From assembly GCF_000260985.4 (NCBI RefSeq), contig NC_017857.3, forward strand, positions 1,860,001 through 1,924,000: 64,000 bases of DNA, given 5' to 3'. Below the pieces are notes generated by a model. That model made no database searches, was not told the DNA's origin, and saw only the letters and a program-made list of their open reading frames with translations. Source of the stretch: Methylophaga nitratireducenticrescens. GTDB taxonomy: Bacteria; Pseudomonadota; Gammaproteobacteria; Nitrosococcales; Methylophagaceae. The position numbers and the translations under genes are program-made. Numbering within the stretch: position 1 is the first letter of the stretch; each line of letters opens with the position of its first letter. Shown here one piece after another: positions 17,611 to 26,197 of this stretch.

Positions 17611-17667
17611 GGTTTTGTCATCCTAGTTTAACTGCTTATAGATCAACAGCAAGCTGAGATAGCTTAC

Positions 17668-19713
17668 CTAACTAGATATTGAATAACACTGATAAATCGG
17701 ATGATTGTCAGGATAAAGCTTTATTTTCTTTTCCTTTTTACCAATGATCAATGTTGGTTTCAGCAATCCTATCTTTTCAAGGTTGATACAGAAGCTTCGT
17801 TGCCGTCCTATCTGTTTGGCAATGTGGGTGGAAGTTTTATTGTTAATCCAAAGACGTTGTACCACAAGAAGATCTGCGTTCTTTATTAATCTACGGTTAC
17901 CCAGTTTATACTCATCTACAAGCCCAGAAATAATCCAAGTCCTTCTGAAGGACTGGATGGATTGATCTGTGTAATCTTTGGCTCTATCGAGATCGATATA
18001 ATCATTATTTATTTTGTCAGCCAGATTGTCTACGTCACTTGCACGGAACAAATAATGGCCCTTTGAGTTCTTGCTACCCGTAATCCATCCATCACGTACG
18101 ACAAATCGGATTTGATAAGTATCTAGATGTAATTCTCTAGCCACTTGCTGGCTTGTTAGCGTGGTTGCGGACGAGGACATGTCATTTATTCGCTTTCGTC
18201 CAGCAGGTGATTTGTACGGTCTGTTGATTAATATTTCATTGCTAACAGAATTCAGATCAGAGCGAGCGAATAAGTATGTTTTTCCTTTATCAACACCAGG
18301 GCCGCTGATAGGAAGCAGGCCCAAAGATTGTAATCGACTTGATGTGGTAGTAACTGGAAGGTTTATTTCTCGGGCAATCGCGGAGGCAAATACATATTTT
18401 TGGTTAAAACTTTGGAGCTCTTCTTTTTTTATACTCCACTGAACAGCACTTACCTGTGTGCCTTTGGTTGCTTTGATTAAACCAATTTTTATTAAATGAC
18501 GGATCGATTCCGCATTAGCTTGAAGAATATGTGTGGCATCACAGAGGGTGAGGATTGATTGTTGGCTTAATGATGGTATTGACCTAGTTGAGTGGTGTGC
18601 AGGAAGCGGAGTGTTCTCAACGTCCTTTTTTACCAACGCTGCCACTGAAAAATGGGATGCTATTGAACGATTATTCTTCCATAACAACTCTTTTTCTGAG
18701 TTGAACGGTAGCCACTTTGAAATCAATAAAAGATGATTTATTTGTTGAAGATCAAATTTGCCCGCAATATCCCGATGAACTAGCCCTTGTTTTATGAAGT
18801 TGTTGAACCTAGCACGACTAATTCCAAGTAACAGCTCTGCATCTTTTCTAGTGATAAAACTGAACTCAATGTTTAAATTTCTGAGATTAATTGTTTTTAC
18901 TTCAAGTAATTTTTTAATTAAAAGCTGTGTGCCACTATCAGAAGCAGATAATAACGGTAAAAAGAGTATTCGTGGGTGTACTCCAAAAGCATTTTTATCC
19001 TGTTCTAACTTAGGCCATTTACCTGTCATCAAGTGATAAAGATAATCAGATTGTTCAGCTTGAGATAGATGGACACTCAGCTGAGACCACCATTCAAAAA
19101 GACGCCTTAAATTAGACAGCACCAAAATCTTCTGTTGGTTATTACCCTTAACAATTTTAGTCAACAAAGCCGCTCGGTTCTTATGCAGTGGTCTGACCAG
19201 TGATAAAGCTGTTTCTGGATCGCAACCACAAGTGAGAGGCACTTGCTCATAACTCCAGGGTGTTTTGCAGACAGGGCAGCTGGTATCTAAAAAGACCTGG
19301 TGTTTTGGGCAGCCTATAGCAGCAAAATGCTCCCAATCGGCAATGGTATATCCTTTTTCTAAATAACAAGGAATACAGACTTTTTCTGTACTAAATTGCA
19401 GATCTCCTATCTGTACCTCTAACCCTTGCCAGAGAACACTATCTTCTCGCCCATTCCCTGTTCTTTTGTAAGAAACTCGTCTCCGACATCCGTCAGTGAT
19501 ACCAAGCTTTTCACAAAGACTTTTATACAACGTTGGGTTTCGCGCCACATAGCCGATCATTCCCACAGAATGATCGATATTAGGAGAGAGGGAATGCAAT
19601 AGCGAAAGCAGGTTTGTATAACCATTTCCAATGGCAGCTCTTCGCAAAAGACTCATGGGAGATTCATTCAGTTGAGCTGTGGGGATAAACGGAAGAGCAG
19701 TAATTCTATTCAT
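17668..19713 (-). CDS. tniQ: Large TniQ/TnsD-family target selector
   Basis: A 681-residue target-site protein of a Tn7-like transposon. The N-terminus MNRITALPFIPTAQLNESPM and SLLRRAAI.NG are standard TniQ features. Zinc ligands follow: C113/C116, C135/H138, C146/C149 and C162/C164. The C-terminal 400 residues hold several predicted HTH units (LLGISRARFNNFIKQGLVHR; ATHILQANAESIRHLIKIGL; LTSQQVARELHLDTYQIRFV), so it is TnsD-sized and probably reads a specific attachment site. Its start overlaps the TnsC stop (ATGA), placing it in the tnsABC operon. No second tniQ and no tnsE or cas genes are present. Confidence 0.9.
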   Translation of the reverse strand: MNRITALPFIPTAQLNESPMSLLRRAAIGNGYTNLLSLLHSLSPNIDHSVGMIGYVARNPTLYKSLCEKLGITDGCRRRVSYKRTGNGREDSVLWQGLEVQIGDLQFSTEKVCIPCYLEKGYTIADWEHFAAIGCPKHQVFLDTSCPVCKTPWSYEQVPLTCGCDPETALSLVRPLHKNRAALLTKIVKGNNQQKILVLSNLRRLFEWWSQLSVHLSQAEQSDYLYHLMTGKWPKLEQDKNAFGVHPRILFLPLLSASDSGTQLLIKKLLEVKTINLRNLNIEFSFITRKDAELLLGISRARFNNFIKQGLVHRDIAGKFDLQQINHLLLISKWLPFNSEKELLWKNNRSIASHFSVAALVKKDVENTPLPAHHSTRSIPSLSQQSILTLCDATHILQANAESIRHLIKIGLIKATKGTQVSAVQWSIKKEELQSFNQKYVFASAIAREINLPVTTTSSRLQSLGLLPISGPGVDKGKTYLFARSDLNSVSNEILINRPYKSPAGRKRINDMSSSATTLTSQQVARELHLDTYQIRFVVRDGWITGSKNSKGHYLFRASDVDNLADKINNDYIDLDRAKDYTDQSIQSFRRTWIISGLVDEYKLGNRRLIKNADLLVVQRLWINNKTSTHIAKQIGRQRSFCINLEKIGLLKPTLIIGKKEKKIKLYPDNHPIYQCYSISS

Positions 19714-20786
19714 GCTGCATGCTCACATAATAAGAAATCTAGCTGCTCCATTCCGAGTGTAAATGGATTTTGGAATTTCCCGACTTCTTTTTGAGCATGT
19801 CGCTCTCTTAATTTTTGCTGTTCTGCAGCAGCTTTTTTAGCATTTAAGTTGGCTTCCTCAAGTTTTTGAAAAGCTTTAGTAAAATGAGTCATATTAATTT
19901 CGTGGCTCATTTCAGAATAAGCAATACATGCAGCATTGATGACGAGAGTTTTTACCTTCGATGGATTACCGCCTGTTGCTAAATAAAGTCGTCGCGCATC
20001 ATCTGGGTTGTCGCAAAAATAGTGGATTTCTCTAAAATAAGGAGAGGGGCCAGTACTTAATACTATTTCGCTAGCTTCGAGTAGCAACTCATCTGTAAAC
20101 GCGACCAACAAACTTTCCGGTTGTGTCGGTTCATCAAAAGGGCTCAGATAATGCGTGTTCGTAAACCTTCGGGCCAATTGGTCATCAGCTCTGATGATAT
20201 CCAGCAGCTCAGGCATTCCCATCAAAACGAATGTGGCTTTAGTTTTGTTGGTTAACGATTTAATCCAGTCTAAGGATTCTCTTAAACGCGTACTAATACT
20301 CAGATTTTTATTTTTCGCTCCTAGAGAGAGCAAGTGCTGACATTCATCAAGAAAAACGACTTCAACATTCGAATGATTCAAGTGATAAATCAATCTTTCT
20401 GTTAAAGCATGTGAAGTTTGGGATAGGCCAGAGTTATCTCCCACCGCTTTTAATAACTCAACGGACATGGCTTTGGGGGTTACTGGACTTGGTACAGAAG
20501 AAAAAATGGCCGGCACGTCCAATCTCGCACCTAATTGAAACTCAATGTTTTTCGGGCAGTGAGTTTGTTGATACAAGTCCATCAAAGACGACTTGCCACA
20601 TCCTGAATCGCCAATGATTACTGCATGTTTATTTTCGACTAAAATTTCATTATCCGTCATTGTACGTTTTACTAAGTCGAAACCACTTTGAAGTTTATGG
20701 TGTTTAATAATGACAGAGGAGAGTTTACTGGTAATTTCTGCCATGTCTTGTTTCATAACTTTTTCAGTTTGATATTTCTGGCTCAT
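19710..20786 (-). CDS. tnsC: TnsC/TniB-type AAA+ transposition regulator
   Basis: A 358-residue AAA+ ATPase that links the target selector to the transposase. Walker A is GDSGCGKSS (residues 59-67) and Walker B is VVFLDECQHL with Asp147/Glu148. Downstream, FVLMGMPELLDIIRADDQLA and RRF carry the sensor and arginine features of TniB/TnsC. It overlaps the neighbouring genes by 4 bp on each side, so the operon is translationally coupled. Its length is shorter than Tn7 TnsC and closer to TniB. Confidence 0.93.
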   Translation of the reverse strand: MSQKYQTEKVMKQDMAEITSKLSSVIIKHHKLQSGFDLVKRTMTDNEILVENKHAVIIGDSGCGKSSLMDLYQQTHCPKNIEFQLGARLDVPAIFSSVPSPVTPKAMSVELLKAVGDNSGLSQTSHALTERLIYHLNHSNVEVVFLDECQHLLSLGAKNKNLSISTRLRESLDWIKSLTNKTKATFVLMGMPELLDIIRADDQLARRFTNTHYLSPFDEPTQPESLLVAFTDELLLEASEIVLSTGPSPYFREIHYFCDNPDDARRLYLATGGNPSKVKTLVINAACIAYSEMSHEINMTHFTKAFQKLEEANLNAKKAAAEQQKLRERHAQKEVGKFQNPFTLGMEQLDFLLCEHAA

Positions 20787-22798
20787 AATGGGGCCCTCTT
20801 ATTGATGTGAGTGATTTCGAATTGGCTCTTAGGTTTGTTTCTAGGCATGACTTGTTTAGATGGCAGAGTTTTAGAATGGTCCTGCTCTGGATTGGGAGCA
20901 TTTCTTGTGAAATTTTCAGGTTTAGGAGTCAAGTCAGCTTTATTGCCACTTTTCTTACTGCGCTCATCAGTAGTAATTTTTTCAACGTCCTTTATTCTCC
21001 GACGAGCTTTCAAATCACGTAAGCGCTCTAGCTTCCGTTTAGCAACTTTGTCATCTGCATGACCGAGTGCTGCGTAATATTCCAGCCGATATTCATAAAG
21101 CTCTCTGTCTTCCATACGTGTCATGCGGGCTGTGATTCGTTTTTTCTTCAGTTCGTCTTTGAGAAGTTTGTGTTCGTATAAGGACAAGTTATATGTATAG
21201 CCTGGGGTACGTGAATAGGCTTTGTGGAAGTTGGTAGGTTCGTCATTTGTCGCGACATAGACTTCAGAAAGATTGAGCTCATCAATGCGAACGATGACTT
21301 TTCGATCTTTAGTGAGTCGTCGTCTGGTCATTTCCCATGTTGTCAATGAAGGACATTTCCATTGCAGTCCATGAACTTCAATTTTGCCTTTGGAGAGAGT
21401 GCATTCACGTTCATCACGCAATAAAATCTCTGCATCTTTAAGGCTGAGGGTGTTTGGGTAACAACTAGGTGATTCTTCATTCCAGACATCAATCGGAGCC
21501 CTTTCCAACGAACGATGCACGCGAAGGTGATAAACGTCTTCGATCCAAGTCTCGACATGATGACGAAGATCATCAAGGGTGAGTCTTGCCATAGCCTGAG
21601 AGTTGTAATCACCACGCTCTGTTGGATTTGAGAAAGTGGTTCCAGATAGTTTATGGATTAGATCTGTATTTAATGTCCGGAAAAAGCGTTCTATAAGCGC
21701 TTTTGCATTCGGATCTCTGGGCTTACAGGCCTCAACCAATATATTGAGTTTGTTGCAGGCTTTTAGAAAACCCGAATCCTGATAATCAGCACCGTTATCA
21801 ATAATGAGCTTACTGGGAATGCCTTTTGGTTGGGTACTATCATTTACGACTGTATTTCTTAGCGCGCGTAGCAGGGTGGCACCACAGAAAGGGGCTAATG
21901 AAATATAGAAACCAAGGATGACACGAGTTCTAATGTCTATAAAAGCTGTTAGGAAAGGGCGGCCAATGTCATCAAAAGTGCCATCTTCATTTTCGCGAAC
22001 AAGCACAACATCCATCACCTGACCATCAGCCATGACCATTTCGAGTGGTTCTCTTGCTACAAAGCTTATACCGGCTGCTCGAAATCTTCGGTTTGTAAAG
22101 TGTCTACCGTGCCGGCGAAGCGATACTTCGTAACTATCCATTGTATTGATAAACCGTCTGAGCTTTTCTTTGGATGGAATCTCAAGTTGGTCGTCATGGC
22201 TCGCATTGTACTCAGCGATCAGAATTTGAATTTCTGCCATAACCGCAGATTGAGGGTTCTTCTGTCGATTCAAATAAACGCTATTTACGGCTTTTCTCAA
22301 TATCACTAACAGTTCTGGATTTTCGTTATTGATATCAGAGCGACTGGGTTTAAGTTTTGGTAGAAAAACACGACGGTCGTATTTACCATCAATCCAAAGC
22401 TTCACCCAACCTGCAACACTAGAACTTGCCGGCGGTTTTACGTCCCCAATTTCTAGCGCTGTTTGCCTGATGGTTTTATGTATCTTTTTCTGCGAACGAG
22501 CGTGCTCGTGATTTTTATACACTGATTGGACATATGCTAGTTTTCGATTGAATACCTGTAATTGTTTCTCAGTGAGACTGCTAAGCATCCCTTCATCGAT
22601 CGTGGGCGGGGTATATGTTATTTCCAGATCACCTTGTTCAATTAATTCATTAATTGTTCCAAAGTTTAAGTGTCTCTGTGACCCTCCATGTTCAGGGCTA
22701 AGACGTATACCACTGTCACTGACAAAAGCGACTTCAAATGGGTAAGCAGATATCGTGCACCGTGCCCCAACCTGAAGTAGAGAGTCGGTTATGTTCAT
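20783..22798 (-). CDS. tnsB: TnsB-family DDE transposase
   Basis: A 671-residue integrase-fold transposase. The catalytic triad can be placed at Asp258 (VMADGQ), Asp334 (LIIDNGADY) and Glu370 (ALIERFFR), with the usual 35-residue D-E spacing. An N-terminal DNA-binding region of about 240 residues precedes the core, and a Mu-C-like beta-barrel segment lies near residue 470-530. RBS GGAG sits upstream of the ATG. It cuts and joins the 3' ends of the element. The start lies inside the 3' end of tnsA (65-bp overlap), which is long for this operon type but both frames look genuine. Confidence 0.95.
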   Translation of the reverse strand: MNITDSLLQVGARCTISAYPFEVAFVSDSGIRLSPEHGGSQRHLNFGTINELIEQGDLEITYTPPTIDEGMLSSLTEKQLQVFNRKLAYVQSVYKNHEHARSQKKIHKTIRQTALEIGDVKPPASSSVAGWVKLWIDGKYDRRVFLPKLKPSRSDINNENPELLVILRKAVNSVYLNRQKNPQSAVMAEIQILIAEYNASHDDQLEIPSKEKLRRFINTMDSYEVSLRRHGRHFTNRRFRAAGISFVAREPLEMVMADGQVMDVVLVRENEDGTFDDIGRPFLTAFIDIRTRVILGFYISLAPFCGATLLRALRNTVVNDSTQPKGIPSKLIIDNGADYQDSGFLKACNKLNILVEACKPRDPNAKALIERFFRTLNTDLIHKLSGTTFSNPTERGDYNSQAMARLTLDDLRHHVETWIEDVYHLRVHRSLERAPIDVWNEESPSCYPNTLSLKDAEILLRDERECTLSKGKIEVHGLQWKCPSLTTWEMTRRRLTKDRKVIVRIDELNLSEVYVATNDEPTNFHKAYSRTPGYTYNLSLYEHKLLKDELKKKRITARMTRMEDRELYEYRLEYYAALGHADDKVAKRKLERLRDLKARRRIKDVEKITTDERSKKSGNKADLTPKPENFTRNAPNPEQDHSKTLPSKQVMPRNKPKSQFEITHINKRAPL

Positions 22799-23501
22799 GA
22801 TTCACTCCTATTTTTGAATATTCCGCCCAAGGCGTGTTTAAGTTAAATGTCAGCATTCCACTTGCTGCGGCTGTTTCGATGATGTGTGGCCTGAATCCAC
22901 ACTCGATGGCATATTCCCTGAGTTTTTGCACCGTGGTTATTTGCTCATCAATACAGTGCAAAAGTTTGTTTCGTTGATACGTAGTAAGCTTTATGCCGAG
23001 GCCTTTTTTGAAGGCTTGGCGAATTTGTAAAAATGGCTGCCGGCATAACTGTTTCTCAGTCATGATGAAATGAGGGATATGCGCCTGTTGGAGTAATGTT
23101 CGGATATGCTGCATCCGTACTTTCACTCGAGGGCTGGATAAACGACCTTCGGGCTTTATGTCTATCACAGCAAAACCATCACCCAAGTCGACTGCAAAGT
23201 CTGGGGTAATTTTTCTTCCGTTAGGACCTGGTAATTCTATTGGTTGACCACGATATTGCTTAATGTCTGGATTAAGCTCTAGAGCCAACGCCATCAATGG
23301 TTCTAAGCTTCCTTCACACCCAATAAAATGACCACCATTTTTAGGGGAGGGGAACAAGAAAGTTGGGGTATGTGGTCGGCCTTTTCTAAGTTTTCGTACC
23401 CCTTGCAAGATACCGGCAGAGTCCGGGCCTTTTGCAAACGCTTCAACTAATTCTCGATGGATAGTCAAAGGTTTGATGCTTATATCTGACTGTATTGTCA
23501 T
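22734..23501 (-). CDS. tnsA: TnsA-family 5'-end endonuclease
   Basis: A 255-residue protein with a PD-(D/E)XK restriction-like core. Candidate catalytic residues are Glu63 or Glu67 (GCEGSLEP), Asp101 (ITPDFAVDLG) and Lys116 in FAVIDIKPEG. TnsA cleaves the 5' transposon ends so that TnsAB moves the element by cut-and-paste. As in Tn7, it is the first gene of the operon. The end of the element nearest to tnsA is expected within a few hundred bases to several kb to the right, but I could not identify it. The C-terminus after about residue 170 is helical and probably contacts TnsB/TnsC. Confidence 0.9.
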   Translation of the reverse strand: MTIQSDISIKPLTIHRELVEAFAKGPDSAGILQGVRKLRKGRPHTPTFLFPSPKNGGHFIGCEGSLEPLMALALELNPDIKQYRGQPIELPGPNGRKITPDFAVDLGDGFAVIDIKPEGRLSSPRVKVRMQHIRTLLQQAHIPHFIMTEKQLCRQPFLQIRQAFKKGLGIKLTTYQRNKLLHCIDEQITTVQKLREYAIECGFRPHIIETAAASGMLTFNLNTPWAEYSKIGVNHEHNRLSTSGWGTVHDICLPI

Positions 23502-23559
23502 TCGAACCTCTAAGAAATTTATTTACTCAAAGCTTCATCATATTTGACGCCGTTTTACT

Positions 23560-23577
23560 GTCCCAATATATTGGGAC
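23560..23577. promoter_or_regulatory. 18-bp perfect palindrome between tnsA and XRE gene
   Basis: GTCCCAATATATTGGGAC lies in the 132-bp gap between the divergent tnsA and XRE-regulator starts. A perfect 18-bp dyad here is a natural operator for the XRE protein encoded next to it and would let it control both directions. Binding is inferred from position only. Confidence 0.6.
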
Positions 23578-23633
23578 TAGAAGCGTTTTGTCAGAAATAG
23601 CAAAGAATTCCTTTTACTGGTATCGGATCGAAA

Positions 23634-24359
23634 ATGCGTAAAAAGAAAAATGAGATATCAACTCAATCGATGGAAGAGTTTGGGCGCTTTATGAAGTTTC
23701 TTCGATGCCCTGAAATTTACCAGTACAAGCTCAAAATGGCCGAAAGGTTTGAGGCAATGGATAATGTTTCAGGTTTGCAAGAACTATATCAATCTGACCT
23801 TGCGTTCTTCGACGAGTTATTCCCAGACGAAGAATTGCCGGAGACGTTTCGTGAGCTCCAAGCGAGTGCCCGACGATATAAGCTGAAGATGTATTCGCTG
23901 AGAGACTTGGCAGATGCTTTGGAAATAAGTAAAAACACCTTGCATGATTATGAGCAAGGCAAAAGATATCCCTCGGTCGAGTTTATCTATGACTATTGCG
24001 AAGTCCTAAAGATACCAGTCGATGAAGTATTAAATGAATGGTTGCGTTGCCACCCAAAAGAAAATATCCGAGGCCATGCCTCTGCAAGACTAGAAAATTA
24101 TTACTTTCACAATCTTTCAAGTAGTTTCAACGACGAAAAAAGGGTGCTAGCCAGAGAGTTTTTTGCTAAGGCGCTTTTGTATTCGTTTTCCCGTAATCAT
24201 TTTGTTTTGCCCGATGGCGATAAGGTTAAGGCGGTTGCAAAAATAATGGGTGTATTAATTGATGGTGTTTTGGCACAAGGCTTATCCCTTGAACCAGATA
24301 ATATTCAACTTAGCAGTATTTCTAGTAACGAAGATAATATTGACAGATTTGATTTATAA
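23634..24359 (+). CDS. XRE-family regulator divergent from the tns operon
   Basis: A 241-residue protein. An N-terminal helical region of 85 residues precedes a clear HTH_XRE (YSLRDLADALEISKNTLHDY, then EQGKRYPSVEFIYDYCEVLK). The C-terminal 110 residues are helical with no recognised motif. It is transcribed away from tnsA across a gap with an 18-bp palindrome and so is the probable regulator of transposition genes. RBS is weak. Whether it belongs to the transposon or to the adjacent defence operon cannot be decided without the ends. Confidence 0.75.
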   Translation: MRKKKNEISTQSMEEFGRFMKFLRCPEIYQYKLKMAERFEAMDNVSGLQELYQSDLAFFDELFPDEELPETFRELQASARRYKLKMYSLRDLADALEISKNTLHDYEQGKRYPSVEFIYDYCEVLKIPVDEVLNEWLRCHPKENIRGHASARLENYYFHNLSSSFNDEKRVLAREFFAKALLYSFSRNHFVLPDGDKVKAVAKIMGVLIDGVLAQGLSLEPDNIQLSSISSNEDNIDRFDL

Positions 24360-24508
24360 ACTGGAACTTATCATTTGCTTTAGTAAGTCTGGCGTCCGAT
24401 ATTCTATAAGGGGATTGAAACGGAAAATTTCAATTCCAATAAAAATTTCTCGACGATCATTGAACTTCAACAAAATAAATGAAAAGAGGTGGGGGTTAAT
24501 TATGCGCA

Positions 24509-24829
24509 CTATAATTGTTCAAATAGTTTGGTAAGTCGAATTAACGCTTTTTTGTCCCTAATGGATAAGCTTGATATTTGGTGAGCTACACTCATCAATT
24601 TTTCATCAGTATCAGATAATGAAGCTGAATCTAGAAAAGAGATACCAGCTTTATCGCAAAGTTTTCTCGCTATTTCACTTCTTGAGCTGAAGTTACCATT
24701 ATATATTCTTGAAATCCAACTTTGGCGCGTTCCAAACTCAGTAGCCAGATCCTTTTGGGTTATTCCTTTTTTTTTGAAATACCGACGCAATTTAGCGCCA
24801 GTTTTTATAGTTATATCATTTGCATTCAA
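24509..24829 (-). CDS. Small XRE regulator, controller-like, divergent from methyltransferase
   Basis: A 106-residue DNA-binding protein. The HTH_XRE spans residues about 10-65 (LRRYFKKKGITQKDLATEFG, TRQSWISRIYNGNF). The remaining helical tail may dimerise. It is divergent from the methyltransferase gene and the 78-bp gap holds two identical 12-bp palindromes. This layout is like the controller (C) proteins of restriction-modification systems, which delay nuclease expression until DNA is methylated. Size and position fit; target and sign of regulation are inferred. Confidence 0.75.
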   Translation of the reverse strand: MNANDITIKTGAKLRRYFKKKGITQKDLATEFGTRQSWISRIYNGNFSSRSEIARKLCDKAGISFLDSASLSDTDEKLMSVAHQISSLSIRDKKALIRLTKLFEQL

Positions 24830-24848
24830 GTTTATAGACTCTCTTATA

Positions 24849-24881
24849 ATATACGTATATAATAAAAATATATACGTATAT
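24849..24881. promoter_or_regulatory. Twin operators ATATACGTATAT in the divergent promoter region
   Basis: Two identical perfect palindromes ATATACGTATAT lie at 24849-24860 and 24870-24881, with centres 21 bp apart (two helical turns). Such spacing allows two dimers to bind one DNA face. They are between the XRE gene and the methyltransferase start, whose RBS AAAGGA is at 24893-24898. They are the likely binding sites of the 106-residue XRE protein. Confidence 0.75.
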
Positions 24882-24907
24882 TTTATTAATATAAAGGAAT
24901 TAGGTCA

Positions 24908-26185
24908 ATGCATATTTCCGAAAGGAATATAAGGAATTTCATAGGTAGCCAAGATTTGTCTGTACCTATAAGTACTGCCCAAGGTGTAAAAGATGTTCCT
25001 TTTCAGAGATGGTTTAATTTCAAGGAAGCGTTTTCTCCGCAGTTTGTTATTGACTCTATTGCCAAGACGCCTATTAAAGTGAACGAAATACTAGATCCTT
25101 TCGGTGGGTCTGGTACAACGGCATTAACTGCCCAACTACTTGGAATAACTCCAACTACGATTGAGGTGAATCCTTTCATTGCAGATTTGATACAGAGTAA
25201 GCTTCAATCATACGATTTAGATTCGCTGATTAATGACTGGATGGATGTAATAAGAAGTGTTGAATTTCATGATCCACAATTGGAAGAGCTGTATTCTAAT
25301 GGCCCAAGTACATTGTATAAGAAGAGTGGAGTAGAGCGATGGCTTTTCAAACCTGATGTTTTGAATAGAATTGCTCAGTACAGAATGGCGATAGAAGCAC
25401 TTACTGATAGTGTTAATAAATGCCTTTTTAAAGTGTTACTTGGTTCCGTTTTAATCCCTCTTAGTAATGTTGTCATCAGTGGGAAAGGGCGTCGCTATCG
25501 GAAAAATTGGCAATCTCGTGTGGTAGCTAGTAGCGATGTCGATAGACTATTAGAGAAAAAAGTGAATGAAGCCATATTTGATATTTCAAAATACTCTGGC
25601 AGAAGGCTAAGTAATTATTGCCTTCATAGGGGGGACTCGCGCTTGAAGCTCAGCGAAGTGCAAAATAGTGATTTGGTTTTGTTTTCTCCGCCATACCCCA
25701 ACACTTTTGACTATACAGATATATATAATGTTGAGCTGTGGGTATTGGGCTACCTAAATTCGTCGGAAGAGAATAAAACTCTTCGACAAAATACATTCAG
25801 ATCACATGTACAAACTAAATTTGATGTTGTATCTCCACCTAAATCCACAACGCTTTCTGATACATTGGAAAAATTAAATGCAGTTAAAGAGCAGCTTTGG
25901 AATAAACAAATACCAAATATGGTAGGTTCTTATTTTAGTGACATTGAAGCAATATTGAGGGAATCCCAACGAATACTAACGAAAGGTGGAATGGTCGGTA
26001 TAGTTATCGGTGACAGCCGTTACGCAAATATAAGAATAGACACTGCACGAATTACAAAAGAAATTTGTAATAATCTAGAATTGTCTTTTAAAGAAGAAAC
26101 AACAATAAGAATAATGAAATCAAGTGCCCAACAGGGCTGGGCTAAAGATCTAGATGAGACAGCGTTATACTTCGTAAAAGAATAA
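24908..26185 (+). CDS. DNA methyltransferase (amino-methylase, N6/N4 type)
   Basis: A 425-residue S-adenosylmethionine-dependent DNA methylase. Motif I (AdoMet binding) is LDPFGGSGTT at 62-71. Motif IV (catalytic) is FSPPYPN with SPPY at 260-263. The order motif I, then about 190 residues, then motif IV suggests the target-recognition region lies between them (alpha-like order). SPPY is found in both N4-cytosine and N6-adenine enzymes. A late GGMVGIVIGDSRY strand resembles the closing motifs of the fold. It is first in a four-gene operon (12-bp gap to the ABC ATPase), so it may mark self DNA for that system. Sequence specificity is unknown. Confidence 0.88.
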   Translation: MHISERNIRNFIGSQDLSVPISTAQGVKDVPFQRWFNFKEAFSPQFVIDSIAKTPIKVNEILDPFGGSGTTALTAQLLGITPTTIEVNPFIADLIQSKLQSYDLDSLINDWMDVIRSVEFHDPQLEELYSNGPSTLYKKSGVERWLFKPDVLNRIAQYRMAIEALTDSVNKCLFKVLLGSVLIPLSNVVISGKGRRYRKNWQSRVVASSDVDRLLEKKVNEAIFDISKYSGRRLSNYCLHRGDSRLKLSEVQNSDLVLFSPPYPNTFDYTDIYNVELWVLGYLNSSEENKTLRQNTFRSHVQTKFDVVSPPKSTTLSDTLEKLNAVKEQLWNKQIPNMVGSYFSDIEAILRESQRILTKGGMVGIVIGDSRYANIRIDTARITKEICNNLELSFKEETTIRIMKSSAQQGWAKDLDETALYFVKE

Positions 26186-26197
26186 AAGGAATTAGTT

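Larger units (their letters stand above)
17161..23501 (-). mobile_element. Core genes of a Tn7-like transposon (tnsA-tnsB-tnsC-tniQ-parS-like)
   Basis: Five co-directional, overlapping or closely spaced genes form a complete cut-and-paste Tn7-like transposition module with one large TniQ and no CRISPR or TnsE targeting genes. Only the genes are bounded here. I looked for 5'-TGT/ACA-3' ends with clustered TnsB sites around 11.9-13.0, 15.4-15.5, 17.1, 23.5-24.9 and 32.6-32.8 kb and found none I trust. Defence-type genes flank it on both sides and are likely cargo. Confidence 0.85.

Noticed and set aside
24384-24421. Single CRISPR-repeat-like end GATTGAAAC
   Set aside because: Only one copy, no second repeat within 100 bp and no cas genes in the window.
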